This document shows, piece after piece, positions 23,128 through 30,718 of a stretch of DNA of 47,941 nt (position 1 is its first letter; each line of letters starts with the position of its first letter). A program made the position numbers and the translations under genes. The notes below the pieces were generated by a model. The model was not told where the DNA came from. It saw only the letters and a list, made by a program, of their open reading frames with translations, and did not search any database. The stretch comes from an uncultured Prolixibacteraceae bacterium. Its GTDB lineage: Bacteria > Bacteroidota > Bacteroidia > Bacteroidales > Prolixibacteraceae. Location: assembly GCA_913063265.1 (NCBI GenBank), contig CAJXZG010000037.1, positions 1 to 47,941 of the forward strand, read 5' to 3'.

Positions 23128-24161
23128 TTTCGGGAAGAAAACATACCGGATTTGCTATTGCCATTGCCTGGCCCGAAACCTGGTGTAAACAATCGGGTGC
23201 CTGGTGGGATAATCTGCTGAATAATCTGGGCATCAGCAAAAACCACTATTTTAAAGTAGGACATGCTGCATTGGTTCTGGTGGAATCGAAAAGCGGAAAT
23301 TGTTTTTATTTTGATTTTGGAAGATATCATACGCCGTTTAAACATGGACGGGTTCGAAGCGAAAAAACCGATGATGGATTAAAAGTAGAAACGATTGCAA
23401 AGATTTCTTCGGATGGGAAAAGAATTGAGAATTTTGAGGAAATACTCACCGAATTGCAAATGAATCCGGAATGTCATGGCGAAGGAGCTATCCATGCATC
23501 ATATGGCAAAATAAATTTTGAAAAGGCGTTTTTTAAGGCAAATCAAATGCAGCAAAACAGCCCGATACCATATGGCCCGTTTATGGTGGGCGGAAGCAAT
23601 TGTTCTCGGTTTGTAAATACTGCAATCAGGGCAGGCTCACCGAATTGGATTTCAGCTTTTAAATTAAATTTCCTGGTTCCTTTAACACCTACCACGTTAA
23701 ATAATGTGGATGCGTTTAATAACAAAATAGTAATGGCAAAACTACTGCCTTTACCAATGTTTGAACCTCAAGCCATAAAAGACATATCGGTACTTCGAAA
23801 AACATTGTTGGCACCGGTAAAACCAAAACAAATTCCAGAAACTGCCCAATGGTTAAGCGGTGAAGGTGCTGGTTCCTGGTTTAATATTGAATTACAAGGG
23901 AAAAGTTATAAGATTACCCGTTTCAGTCCAGAGGGTAAAACCGAATGTATAAGTGATTTTGCGATAAATAATCAGCAAAAATTTGATATCACCCAAGCTT
24001 ATAATTTTGATTATTTAAGTCATTGTCAAAAAGTTGTAATTCATCAAAACGGACAAAAAATTGAGTTTGTCAGGCTGGCAAAAAACACTGTTTCTTCTGA
24101 AGCAAAAAGTACTGGTAACCGGAATCAATTTTTATCTTCCGAATCTTCCATTGCAGTGTAA
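23124..24161 (+). CDS. DUF6695-like protein with permuted papain-like fold features
   Basis: A 345-residue cytoplasmic protein. KVGHAALVLVESKSGNCFYF (about 41-60) presents a conserved His and a following beta hairpin, and FMVGGSNCSRFVNTAI (about 152-167) presents the candidate catalytic Cys. The His-first, Cys-later order is that of permuted NlpC/P60-like (LRAT/YaeF-type) thiol enzymes. The C-terminal third is a separate beta domain (GAGSWFNIELQGKSYKITRF, then GKTECISDFA). It begins in the ATGA overlap with the NRDE gene, so a joint role is likely. I recognise the family only loosely, and the catalytic proposal is inference. Confidence 0.65.
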   Translation: MISGRKHTGFAIAIAWPETWCKQSGAWWDNLLNNLGISKNHYFKVGHAALVLVESKSGNCFYFDFGRYHTPFKHGRVRSEKTDDGLKVETIAKISSDGKRIENFEEILTELQMNPECHGEGAIHASYGKINFEKAFFKANQMQQNSPIPYGPFMVGGSNCSRFVNTAIRAGSPNWISAFKLNFLVPLTPTTLNNVDAFNNKIVMAKLLPLPMFEPQAIKDISVLRKTLLAPVKPKQIPETAQWLSGEGAGSWFNIELQGKSYKITRFSPEGKTECISDFAINNQQKFDITQAYNFDYLSHCQKVVIHQNGQKIEFVRLAKNTVSSEAKSTGNRNQFLSSESSIAV

Positions 24162-24166
24162 ATTCT

Positions 24167-24333
24167 GAAGTTGTTTAAAGTAAATGGGGAATTTCGAGAG
24201 TGACATAATGATTTCAGTGGCAAAACTCAATTTTTTGAGCATAGTCTTAGCTACGTACGAAAAATTAGCTGAAGCCAATGAGATCAACCCCGAGTCCTCG
24301 GGGCAGTTTTTCAAATTTATTTTAAACAACTTC
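24167..24333. mobile_element. MITE-like element with 18-bp terminal inverted repeats
   Basis: The left end GAAGTTGTTTAAAGTAAA (24167-24184) is inverted at the right end (24316-24333) with one mismatch. The 167-bp interior holds no gene but has inner stem-loops: CTCAATTTTTTGAG and CCCCGAG/CTCGGGG near 24287-24302. Such a compact TIR-bounded unit fits a non-autonomous transposable element or a structured RNA gene. Confidence 0.6.
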
Positions 24334-24350
24334 TCTAAAATGTCATCGGT

Positions 24351-25067
24351 ATGAGAAGAAGTTTTATCGTTGTATTTTTTGTATTGTCAGTAGTAATATC
24401 ATGTGCTGAAAAAACGGGTGTCAAACAAGTTAGTCCATTGGAATTTAATGAGTTGATTAAAAAGTCGGGTGGAGTTTTGTTGGATGTTCGAACACAAATG
24501 GAATTTAAAAACGGTCACATCGAAAATTCGGGCCAGCTTAACTATTACGCATTTGATTTTAAAAAGAAGCTTTTGTTGCTTCCTCAAAACGAACCCATTT
24601 ATTTGTATTGTAACACCGGATACCGAAGCGACAGGGCAGCACGGTATTTAGTTGAAAACGGCTACCAAAATGTTTATAATCTGGAACATGGAATTATGGA
24701 TTGGGAACTAAAAGATTTACCGGTTGTTATTTCTCCCGATGCAAAACCCGATACCGACAATAAAATGAATGTAGCCGATTATGAAAATCTTCTGCAAACT
24801 CAGAACCCTGTTTTTATCGATTTTTATGCACCTTGGTGTGGCCCCTGCCGGCGAATGATGCCCATGATTGACAGTTTAAAAGTAGAGTATCACGAGCAAA
24901 TCGAAGTTGTTAAAATAAATGTCGATGCCAGCAAAAAACTGGCGAAGGAGCTGGGGCTTAAAGGAGTTCCATACCTGGCCTTTTATAAAAACGGCAAATT
25001 GGTTTATTCAAAAAACGGGATGGTTTCAAGAAAAGAAATCACCGATCTGTTTAATGAGAATTTGTAA
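24351..25067 (+). CDS. Rhodanese-thioredoxin fusion lipoprotein
   Basis: A 238-residue exported protein. The lipobox LSVVISC (lipidated Cys18) suggests an outer- or inner-membrane lipoprotein. The rhodanese domain is at about 25-125, with VLLDVRTQMEF and catalytic loop LYCNTGYRSDRAA (Cys87). The thioredoxin domain is at about 135-238, with FYAPWCGPCRRMM (Cys163 and Cys166) and KGVPYLAFYK (cis-Pro). A sulfane-sulfur transferase fused to a reducing thioredoxin suggests release or delivery of persulfide sulfur outside the cytoplasm. It is 14 bp from the LysE gene and upstream of the rhodanese/EgtD pair, so a shared sulfur theme is likely. Confidence 0.9.
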   Translation: MRRSFIVVFFVLSVVISCAEKTGVKQVSPLEFNELIKKSGGVLLDVRTQMEFKNGHIENSGQLNYYAFDFKKKLLLLPQNEPIYLYCNTGYRSDRAARYLVENGYQNVYNLEHGIMDWELKDLPVVISPDAKPDTDNKMNVADYENLLQTQNPVFIDFYAPWCGPCRRMMPMIDSLKVEYHEQIEVVKINVDASKKLAKELGLKGVPYLAFYKNGKLVYSKNGMVSRKEITDLFNENL

Positions 25068-25081
25068 TTCTTTTAAGGGAT

Positions 25082-25696
25082 ATGCAAGATCTTCTTTTAT
25101 ATCTTTTGCTTGGGGCAGTTACCTGTACCATCGGTGCCGTTCCGCTTGGCCTGGTAAATCTTTCGGTAGTCGATGAGGCAGTAAATACAACAGTTCGCAA
25201 GTCGATGGCAATTGCTTTTGGAGCAGCTTTTATAGAAATATTATTTGCATTGGCGGCTTTGTTTGCCGGTGCAGCATTGGATAACACATTATCGGGAAGT
25301 TTGGTGGTTAAGGGTTTCGTGTTTGCAATACTTTTGCTCGCAGGATTATGGTTTTTACTAAAAAAGAACAAACCCATTCAGATTAAGAATGGATTACAAT
25401 CCTATGCTTTTGTAAAAGGAGCCTTTTTAAATCTGATTAGTATTCAGGTGTTATTATTTTGGATGATTGCGATAACTATTCTTTCAGTCCGGAATATTTT
25501 GCCCGATTCAAAAGGACAGGTAATTCTATTTATTTCAGGGGTGTGGTTGGCAAAGATTATGGTTTTGAGAGCCTATGCAATACTGGCAAAAAGGGTGTTG
25601 GCAAAATCTAAAACAATATCAAAACAAATAAATCTAATAATTGGTATTATCCTGATTTTAGCTGCAATATTTCAGTTGCTAAGATTTGGTGTGTAA
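25082..25696 (+). CDS. LysE/RhtB family exporter
   Basis: A 204-residue membrane protein with six helices, the normal size of the LysE/RhtB amino-acid exporter family. The N-terminal helix has LLGAVTCTIGAVPLGLVNLS, close to the family G-P-x-x-x-N motif. Helix 2-3 has MAIAFGAAFIEILFALAALF. The substrate is unknown, and a small zwitterion such as an amino-acid derivative is typical. It is 14 bp after the rhodanese-thioredoxin gene and about 90 bp before the EanB-like gene, so export of a thiohistidine-type product is possible but speculative. Confidence 0.82.
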   Translation: MQDLLLYLLLGAVTCTIGAVPLGLVNLSVVDEAVNTTVRKSMAIAFGAAFIEILFALAALFAGAALDNTLSGSLVVKGFVFAILLLAGLWFLLKKNKPIQIKNGLQSYAFVKGAFLNLISIQVLLFWMIAITILSVRNILPDSKGQVILFISGVWLAKIMVLRAYAILAKRVLAKSKTISKQINLIIGIILILAAIFQLLRFGV

Positions 25697-25785
25697 CAAT
25701 AAATTATTACCAATTCCGGATTTAATGTTGTAAATTAAATGAGATTGGAAACCAGTATAAATTATTGCTACTGAAAATATTAAAT

Positions 25786-27084
25786 ATGCTTAAACAAATT
25801 ACTACGGCTGATTTATTAAATTCATTGGAGTTTTCGAATACTAAAATTGTTGATGCCAGATCAGTTGATGCCTATAATGGCTGGAAATTGAAAATTGAAA
25901 AACGGGGCGGTCATATAAAAAATGCCAAAAGTATACCGGCAAAATGGTTAAAATACATCGATTGGATAGAAATTGTCAGAAGGAAAGATATTGTTCCTGA
26001 AAATCACATTGTCATTTATGCTTATTCAAATGAAGAGGCGGAAAAGGTTGGCGAAAGATTTTTAAAATCGGGTTATAACAAAGTATCAGTCTATAAAGAT
26101 TTTGTTGAAGAATGGTCTGCCAATCCGGATTTTCCCATGCAAAAGATGGAGCGTTATAAAAACCTGGTTTCAGCACGGTGGGTAAACGAATTGATTTCAG
26201 GAGGAAAACCGGCAGAATACGATAATGATAAATATGTTGTAGTCCATTCTCATTATCGCAACAGGGATGCTTATTTAAGCGGTCATATTCCCGGGGCAAT
26301 TGATATGGATACTTTGGCTTTGGAAACGCCGGAAACCTGGAATCGTCGTTCACCAAAGGAAATAGAAACGGCACTTGAAAAACATGGAATTACTTCAGAT
26401 ACTACAGTTGTTTTATATGGAAAATATATGTTTCCCAACAACGATGACCCTTTCCCGGGAAGTGCTGCAGGGGATATCGGTGCCATCCGAAATGCATTTA
26501 TTATGATGTACGCCGGTGTAAAAGATATACGGGTTTTAAATGGAGGTTTTCAATCGTGGCAGGATGCAGGTTTTGAAATTAGCACGGTTGATGAGCCCAA
26601 AGTTCCGGTTTCAGAATTTGGTGTAAAAATACCCCAAAAACCAGAATTGGCGGTAGATACACCCGAAGCAAAAAAAATGATTGTTTCCCCAAATGCTGAA
26701 CTGGTTTGTGTGCGAAGCTGGCCCGAATATATCGGCGACGTAAGTGGCTACAATTATATTGAAGCCAAAGGCCGGATTCCGGGAGCAGTTTTTGCCGACT
26801 GTGGCAGCGATGCCTATCACATGGAGAATTATCGTAACGTTGACCACACCACCCGCGAGTTTAATGAAATTGCTGAAATCTGGCTTAAGAATGGAATCTC
26901 ACCTGATAAACACCTTGCATTTTATTGCGGAACCGGATGGCGCGGCAGTGAAGCATGGTTTAATGCCTGGTTAATGGGCTGGCCAAAAGTTTCGGTTTAC
27001 GATGGTGGCTGGTTTGAGTGGAGTAATGATCCAAACAATCCATTCGAAACCGGAATACCTGAAAAATTAAAAGCAGAAAACTGA
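25786..27084 (+). CDS. eanB: EanB-like three-rhodanese sulfurtransferase
   Basis: A 432-residue cytoplasmic protein with three rhodanese-type repeats: about 15-115 (IVDARSVDAYNGWKL), about 130-270 (GHIPGAIDMDTL, VVLYGKYMFPNNDD) and about 290-430 (GRIPGAVFADCG, LAFYCGTGWRGSEAW). Only the last repeat has the active-loop cysteine (Cys381, codon 26926-26928). The equivalent loops of the first two lack it. In Chlorobium limicola, EanB has this organisation and uses its single Cys to put sulfane sulfur directly onto hercynine, making ergothioneine without oxygen. The next gene, 5 bp downstream, is an EgtD-type methyltransferase, the EanA partner, and this context is the main reason for the name. 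The ATG at 25786 replaces a TTG at 25765. A general polysulfide or thiosulfate sulfurtransferase role remains possible. Confidence 0.75.
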   Translation: MLKQITTADLLNSLEFSNTKIVDARSVDAYNGWKLKIEKRGGHIKNAKSIPAKWLKYIDWIEIVRRKDIVPENHIVIYAYSNEEAEKVGERFLKSGYNKVSVYKDFVEEWSANPDFPMQKMERYKNLVSARWVNELISGGKPAEYDNDKYVVVHSHYRNRDAYLSGHIPGAIDMDTLALETPETWNRRSPKEIETALEKHGITSDTTVVLYGKYMFPNNDDPFPGSAAGDIGAIRNAFIMMYAGVKDIRVLNGGFQSWQDAGFEISTVDEPKVPVSEFGVKIPQKPELAVDTPEAKKMIVSPNAELVCVRSWPEYIGDVSGYNYIEAKGRIPGAVFADCGSDAYHMENYRNVDHTTREFNEIAEIWLKNGISPDKHLAFYCGTGWRGSEAWFNAWLMGWPKVSVYDGGWFEWSNDPNNPFETGIPEKLKAEN

Positions 27085-27089
27085 ATCTT

Positions 27090-28052
27090 ATGGAACAAAA
27101 AATAATTCTTGCCGAATTGGCAAAAGATACTTTAATAGGATTGTCTGCCAATCCTAAATACTTACTATCCAAATATTTTTATGATGATACAGGCAGCGCA
27201 ATTTTTCAGAAAATAATGAATATGCCCGAATATTATCTTACCAATTGCGAACATGAAATTTTTACCCAACAAAAAAAACAAATAATAGAGGCCTTTCTAA
27301 AAGAAACCAAAGGTTTTGATTTGATAGAACTTGGCCCGGGAGATGGACTTAAAACAAAAATATTGCTCAATACGATGGCTCAGGGTGCCATCCCGTTTAA
27401 TTACATCCCAATCGACATTAGTAAAAAAGCAAATATCGGTTTGGTTAAAAGTCTGGCAGAAGAAATTCCGGATTTAAATGTAAAAGCCCAAACAGGAGAT
27501 TTTTTTAAAGTGATGAAAATGCTTAACGGGCATTCATCACTTCGGAGAATAGTTTTGTTTCTGGGTTCAAATATTGGTAATTTCTCGGAGGAAGAAACAG
27601 ATACATTTTTAGGTCAGATTTCGGAATTTACCCAAAAGGGAGACAAAGTTCTGATAGGATTTGATTTAATAAAATCTCCTGAAATAATTATAAAAGCTTA
27701 CGACGATCCTCACGGATTTACGAAAGATTTTATTTTAAATCATTTGGCAAGGTTAAATCGTGAATTGGATGCAAATTTTAATTTGTCAGATTTTAGCCAA
27801 CACACCTCATACAATCCACAAACAGGTGCTGTAAAAAACTATTTGATTTCCAAAGTTGATCAGAAGGTAACTATCGGAGGACTTGAAAAATCGTTTCATT
27901 TTAAAAAATGGGAAAGTATTTTTATGGAACTTTCGCAAAAGTTCGAATTAGAAACCATAAATAAATTGGCATTCCAACATGGGTTCAGGGTTGAAAAACA
28001 TTTTACTGATAGCAGGAACTACTTTGTTGATTCTTTGTGGGAGAGGCGTTAA
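27090..28052 (+). CDS. eanA: EgtD/EanA-type histidine N-alpha-methyltransferase
   Basis: A 320-residue SAM-dependent methyltransferase that converts histidine to hercynine (trimethylhistidine). KYLLSKYFYDDTGSAIFQKI and MPEYYLTNCEHEIF are the start of the EgtD fold, LIELGPGDGLKTK (79-91) is the SAM-binding motif I, VLFLGSNIGNFSEEE follows, and the C-terminal YFVDSLWERR is as in family ends. The length fits single-domain EgtD (no EgtB-like sulfoxide-synthase domain and no egtB nearby). It lies 5 bp after the EanB-like sulfurtransferase, supporting the two-step anaerobic ergothioneine route. Substrate specificity for histidine, rather than another EgtD-family substrate, is inferred. Confidence 0.88.
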   Translation: MEQKIILAELAKDTLIGLSANPKYLLSKYFYDDTGSAIFQKIMNMPEYYLTNCEHEIFTQQKKQIIEAFLKETKGFDLIELGPGDGLKTKILLNTMAQGAIPFNYIPIDISKKANIGLVKSLAEEIPDLNVKAQTGDFFKVMKMLNGHSSLRRIVLFLGSNIGNFSEEETDTFLGQISEFTQKGDKVLIGFDLIKSPEIIIKAYDDPHGFTKDFILNHLARLNRELDANFNLSDFSQHTSYNPQTGAVKNYLISKVDQKVTIGGLEKSFHFKKWESIFMELSQKFELETINKLAFQHGFRVEKHFTDSRNYFVDSLWERR

Positions 28053-28189
28053 TAAAGATGGTTACCAATAGCTTTATATTCGGTATTTTTTACAATTACT
28101 AATTGGTTCGAAGTTTGAAGTGCGAAGATATAAACAGTTTGGTTGAACGTTTTCTTCCCATTCTGCCTTTCCAAACACCCTCTTAAATT

Positions 28190-28226
28190 TGTCATTCCGA
28201 ATCCGCCGTCTGGCGGAGAGGAATCT
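28190..28226. repeat. Dispersed TGTCATTC...GAATC element, copy 2
   Basis: TGTCATTCCGAATCCGCCG through GGCGGAGAGGAATC carries the hairpin TCCGCC/GGCGGA and is followed by CTGTCT/AGACAG. It is the same intergenic repeat type as the copies at 18821 and 45039. Confidence 0.65.
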
Positions 28227-28285
28227 GTCTATCCAGACAGAAGGGATGTTATTTTAAGAAGTATTTCCAAAGAATGCCAGATAAA

Positions 28286-29683
28286 TCAATGCTTAAACAT
28301 CGCTTCGTAATGCGGCATTTTTTCAAATATTCCTCCACCGGTTTTGTAAAACTCTTTGTCTAATTTATAAACTCCGTTTTTTGCCTGCACCCAGTTTCCA
28401 TCTTTCATGGGGTGGTAGCTTAACATGGTATTCCAGTTTTTATAGTTTTGGTGACCATTACTTTCAATCAAACCGAGGTTTCCCATTCCCGGGAAGGAAC
28501 CAAGACGTGCTGCTACATTTTTATTCCATTCAACCAAAATCGGATTTACCGTAAGGTCGGCACAAAAACAAGGCACATTTCTTTTCTGAGCTTCTTTTGC
28601 AATTTTTAGGGTCATACTCAGGGTTTTTGCAATGGCTTTTAAAGCAATCGCACCGTACCCCATTTGCATCCGTTTTATTGCATCTTTATCGGTGTGGGCA
28701 CTTTCATCGGCAGCCAAACGAACCGGAATATCACTTACATCGATTTCCAACTCTTCGGCAAAAGGTTCTTCAATAATTGCTATCTGCTCAAAGGCCCCAA
28801 TTTCTTTTGCATGGTCGAGTAGTTTCATCAATGTCTCCTTTTTTTCGTATCTGCCATTGGCATCGAAATAATAGGGAAGTTTCCCATCTCTGGTGTGCGG
28901 TGTTCGAACTTCTCCAATTGCTTTGTGAATGGCCGAAAGTCTGGCTTTATCTTTCTCAAGCATTTCTTCCTGAGTACCGGGTTGACCGATTTTTATTTTC
29001 ATAAAAAAGTAACCCTCATCCACCGCAGATTTTATTTCATCGATTGGAATGGTATAGGCCATCAACGGTATGGCAGCTGCCTCTTTATGTTGTGAAGAAA
29101 GTGCAGGACGGTAAGTCTCTGGAATCATTTCATCAAAAGTACTGATGCTGTTTTCTTTGGCATAAAGCAGCCAGGCAGCATTGTCCAGCCCAACCAAAGC
29201 ATTTAAAGCAAAAGTTTTTCTGAGATGAGGATTAGCAGTAATTTTTTGTCCATATTCATAAACTTCGGGAAGAATATTTTCAAGCAATTCAACCGGGGCT
29301 GTAAAACTTTGTCCGTTTGCAATTTGCAAAGCACGTTCCGAGAGTGCATACATCAATGCATTTCCGCCACTTTCAGAATACGAGGCAAAAACTTTGGCAT
29401 CTGACCACAAAACGTTTTGGGTGCACAAACCAATTTCGTGGTTACCCGAATCACTTTCCATATAATTTACGGTTTGCCAGATTTCGGTCATGTAACCGCC
29501 TTTAAATCCAAATGGTCTGATTAGTGGTTCGCGTTCAAAATTTGAATCAACTCTGGTAATTTTTATTTTTTTATTTGCAGGTGTAAATAAAGGATTGGCC
29601 AGACCATTAATCCCTGACAAAGTTGCAACACTTGCAGCTCCGGTGGTTTTTATAAAACTTCTTCTTGAAAAGGAATGATTCAT
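28286..29683 (-). CDS. Tat-exported enolase superfamily protein
   Basis: A 465-residue exported member of the mandelate racemase/muconate lactonising group of the enolase superfamily. The Tat signal is SFSRRSFIKTTG (RRSFIK) followed by a hydrophobic stretch. The metal-binding ligands are visible: D274 (FDANG), E305/E306 (IIEEPF) and D326/E327 (AADES). Acid-base lysines are K229 and K231 (MKIKIG) and K349 (LKAI). This group performs epimerisation, dehydration or cycloisomerisation of acid sugars and dipeptides. Its start overlaps the stop of the upstream gene (TAATG), so it is coupled to the TIM-barrel isomerase-like gene. Because the GH117 enzyme nearby would release anhydrogalactose, an aldonate-cycloisomerase-type role is a tempting hypothesis only. 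Confidence 0.85.
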   Translation of the reverse strand: MNHSFSRRSFIKTTGAASVATLSGINGLANPLFTPANKKIKITRVDSNFEREPLIRPFGFKGGYMTEIWQTVNYMESDSGNHEIGLCTQNVLWSDAKVFASYSESGGNALMYALSERALQIANGQSFTAPVELLENILPEVYEYGQKITANPHLRKTFALNALVGLDNAAWLLYAKENSISTFDEMIPETYRPALSSQHKEAAAIPLMAYTIPIDEIKSAVDEGYFFMKIKIGQPGTQEEMLEKDKARLSAIHKAIGEVRTPHTRDGKLPYYFDANGRYEKKETLMKLLDHAKEIGAFEQIAIIEEPFAEELEIDVSDIPVRLAADESAHTDKDAIKRMQMGYGAIALKAIAKTLSMTLKIAKEAQKRNVPCFCADLTVNPILVEWNKNVAARLGSFPGMGNLGLIESNGHQNYKNWNTMLSYHPMKDGNWVQAKNGVYKLDKEFYKTGGGIFEKMPHYEAMFKH

Positions 29684-30639
29684 TACAGTTCGATTTGATG
29701 TTTTTTCATTTTGTTGCGCAACCAGTCTAAATCCTTTTTCATAAAAGTGTAGATTTTTTCAGGCTCCATGGTAGTTTCTCTGTCTCCATGTTGTGCGCCT
29801 CCCAAATCGTATTCATAATGAATGCTGATTGGGGCTTCAACATCAAGAGTTTTATACTCTTTTAAAAACTCATCGAATTTTACCATACCGTCACCCAGCA
29901 AAACGTTTTGGAGTTGCCATACTCTCTTTTCATTTTGTAACCATATAAAATCTTTGATACATAGAGTACGAATCCAGGGTTCAACTCTTTTCATTCCGAG
30001 CTTCCATGAGTAAGCGCCTTCCACAATGGCGTGCCTGATATCGTATTGAATTCCAAAGTGTTCAGGGTTTACATCTTTTACCAATTCATATAAATCCCAT
30101 ACCGGCGCCCCGATATTAATTCCTGAATGATTTTGATATCCTCCATGGATGCCCAGTTTTTCATTTAATTTGGCAAGCTGTTCAAGTTGTCTTTTATAAA
30201 TATCGAGGTTTTGCTGAATGGTGTTTTTATGATCGTATTTCAAATATCCAAGACGATAATATTTTATGCCGGAATCAGCCGCTACTTTTAACAATTCCAC
30301 CGAAACGGGATCCTCGGCGTTGCTAATATTGGTTACCATCATTGGAACACCAACACCGGCTTTTTCATAAATTTTCACTGCTTTGGAAAGTTCAGCTTTA
30401 GCATTCCCTGGTTCAATTTGTCCTTTTGGACGAACAGTCATATCCGCACCATCAAAACCCATTATTGCCAGCACTTCAGCACTCTCTTCGATACTTAAAA
30501 ACTGCAGGCATTTAGTAAAAGCGCAAACCGGGCGTTTGGGCATTTTTATAGAAATACTGCTTTTTGCCAATCCGGCTCCGGCAATGCCAATACCAGCTGC
30601 AGAAATTCCGGTTGTTTTGATAAAATTTCGTCGTTGCAT
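29683..30639 (-). CDS. Tat-exported sugar isomerase/epimerase-like TIM-barrel protein
   Basis: A 318-residue protein of the xylose isomerase-like TIM barrel group (AP_endonuc_2 fold). The N-terminal Tat-type signal is QRRNFIKTTGISAAGIGIAG. Barrel features include FTKCLQFLSIEESAEVLAIM, DMTVRP, the metal-binding GGYQNHSGINIG, YDIRHAIVEG and IHYEYDLGGAQHG. The metal-coordinating E/D/H set seems conserved in these stretches. Members act on sugars or sugar-derived acids, often in the periplasm. It couples by one base (TAATG) to the enolase-like gene and is 79 bp downstream of the Gfo/Idh/MocA gene, so the three Tat-exported proteins probably form one sugar-modification unit. Confidence 0.87.
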   Translation of the reverse strand: MQRRNFIKTTGISAAGIGIAGAGLAKSSISIKMPKRPVCAFTKCLQFLSIEESAEVLAIMGFDGADMTVRPKGQIEPGNAKAELSKAVKIYEKAGVGVPMMVTNISNAEDPVSVELLKVAADSGIKYYRLGYLKYDHKNTIQQNLDIYKRQLEQLAKLNEKLGIHGGYQNHSGINIGAPVWDLYELVKDVNPEHFGIQYDIRHAIVEGAYSWKLGMKRVEPWIRTLCIKDFIWLQNEKRVWQLQNVLLGDGMVKFDEFLKEYKTLDVEAPISIHYEYDLGGAQHGDRETTMEPEKIYTFMKKDLDWLRNKMKKHQIEL

Positions 30640-30685
30640 AAATGTTTAAAGTTTAAAGTTCAAGGTTTAAAGTGTAAAGAAACAT

Positions 30686-30717
30686 CTTCGGACTTCCGAC
30701 TTCGGACTTCCGACTTC
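30686..30717. repeat. 14-bp tandem repeat upstream of the isomerase gene
   Basis: CTTCGGACTTCCGA occurs twice head to tail (30686-30699 and 30700-30713), followed by CTTCC. It lies in the 79-bp gap to the dehydrogenase gene, next to GTTTAAAG-type direct repeats near 30645-30678, and may affect local structure or binding. Confidence 0.6.
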
Positions 30718-30718
30718 C

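Noticed and set aside
28053..28285. Possible RNA gene after the methyltransferase
   Set aside because: Only the dispersed TGTCATTC repeat and short palindromes are visible; no known RNA fold could be supported.
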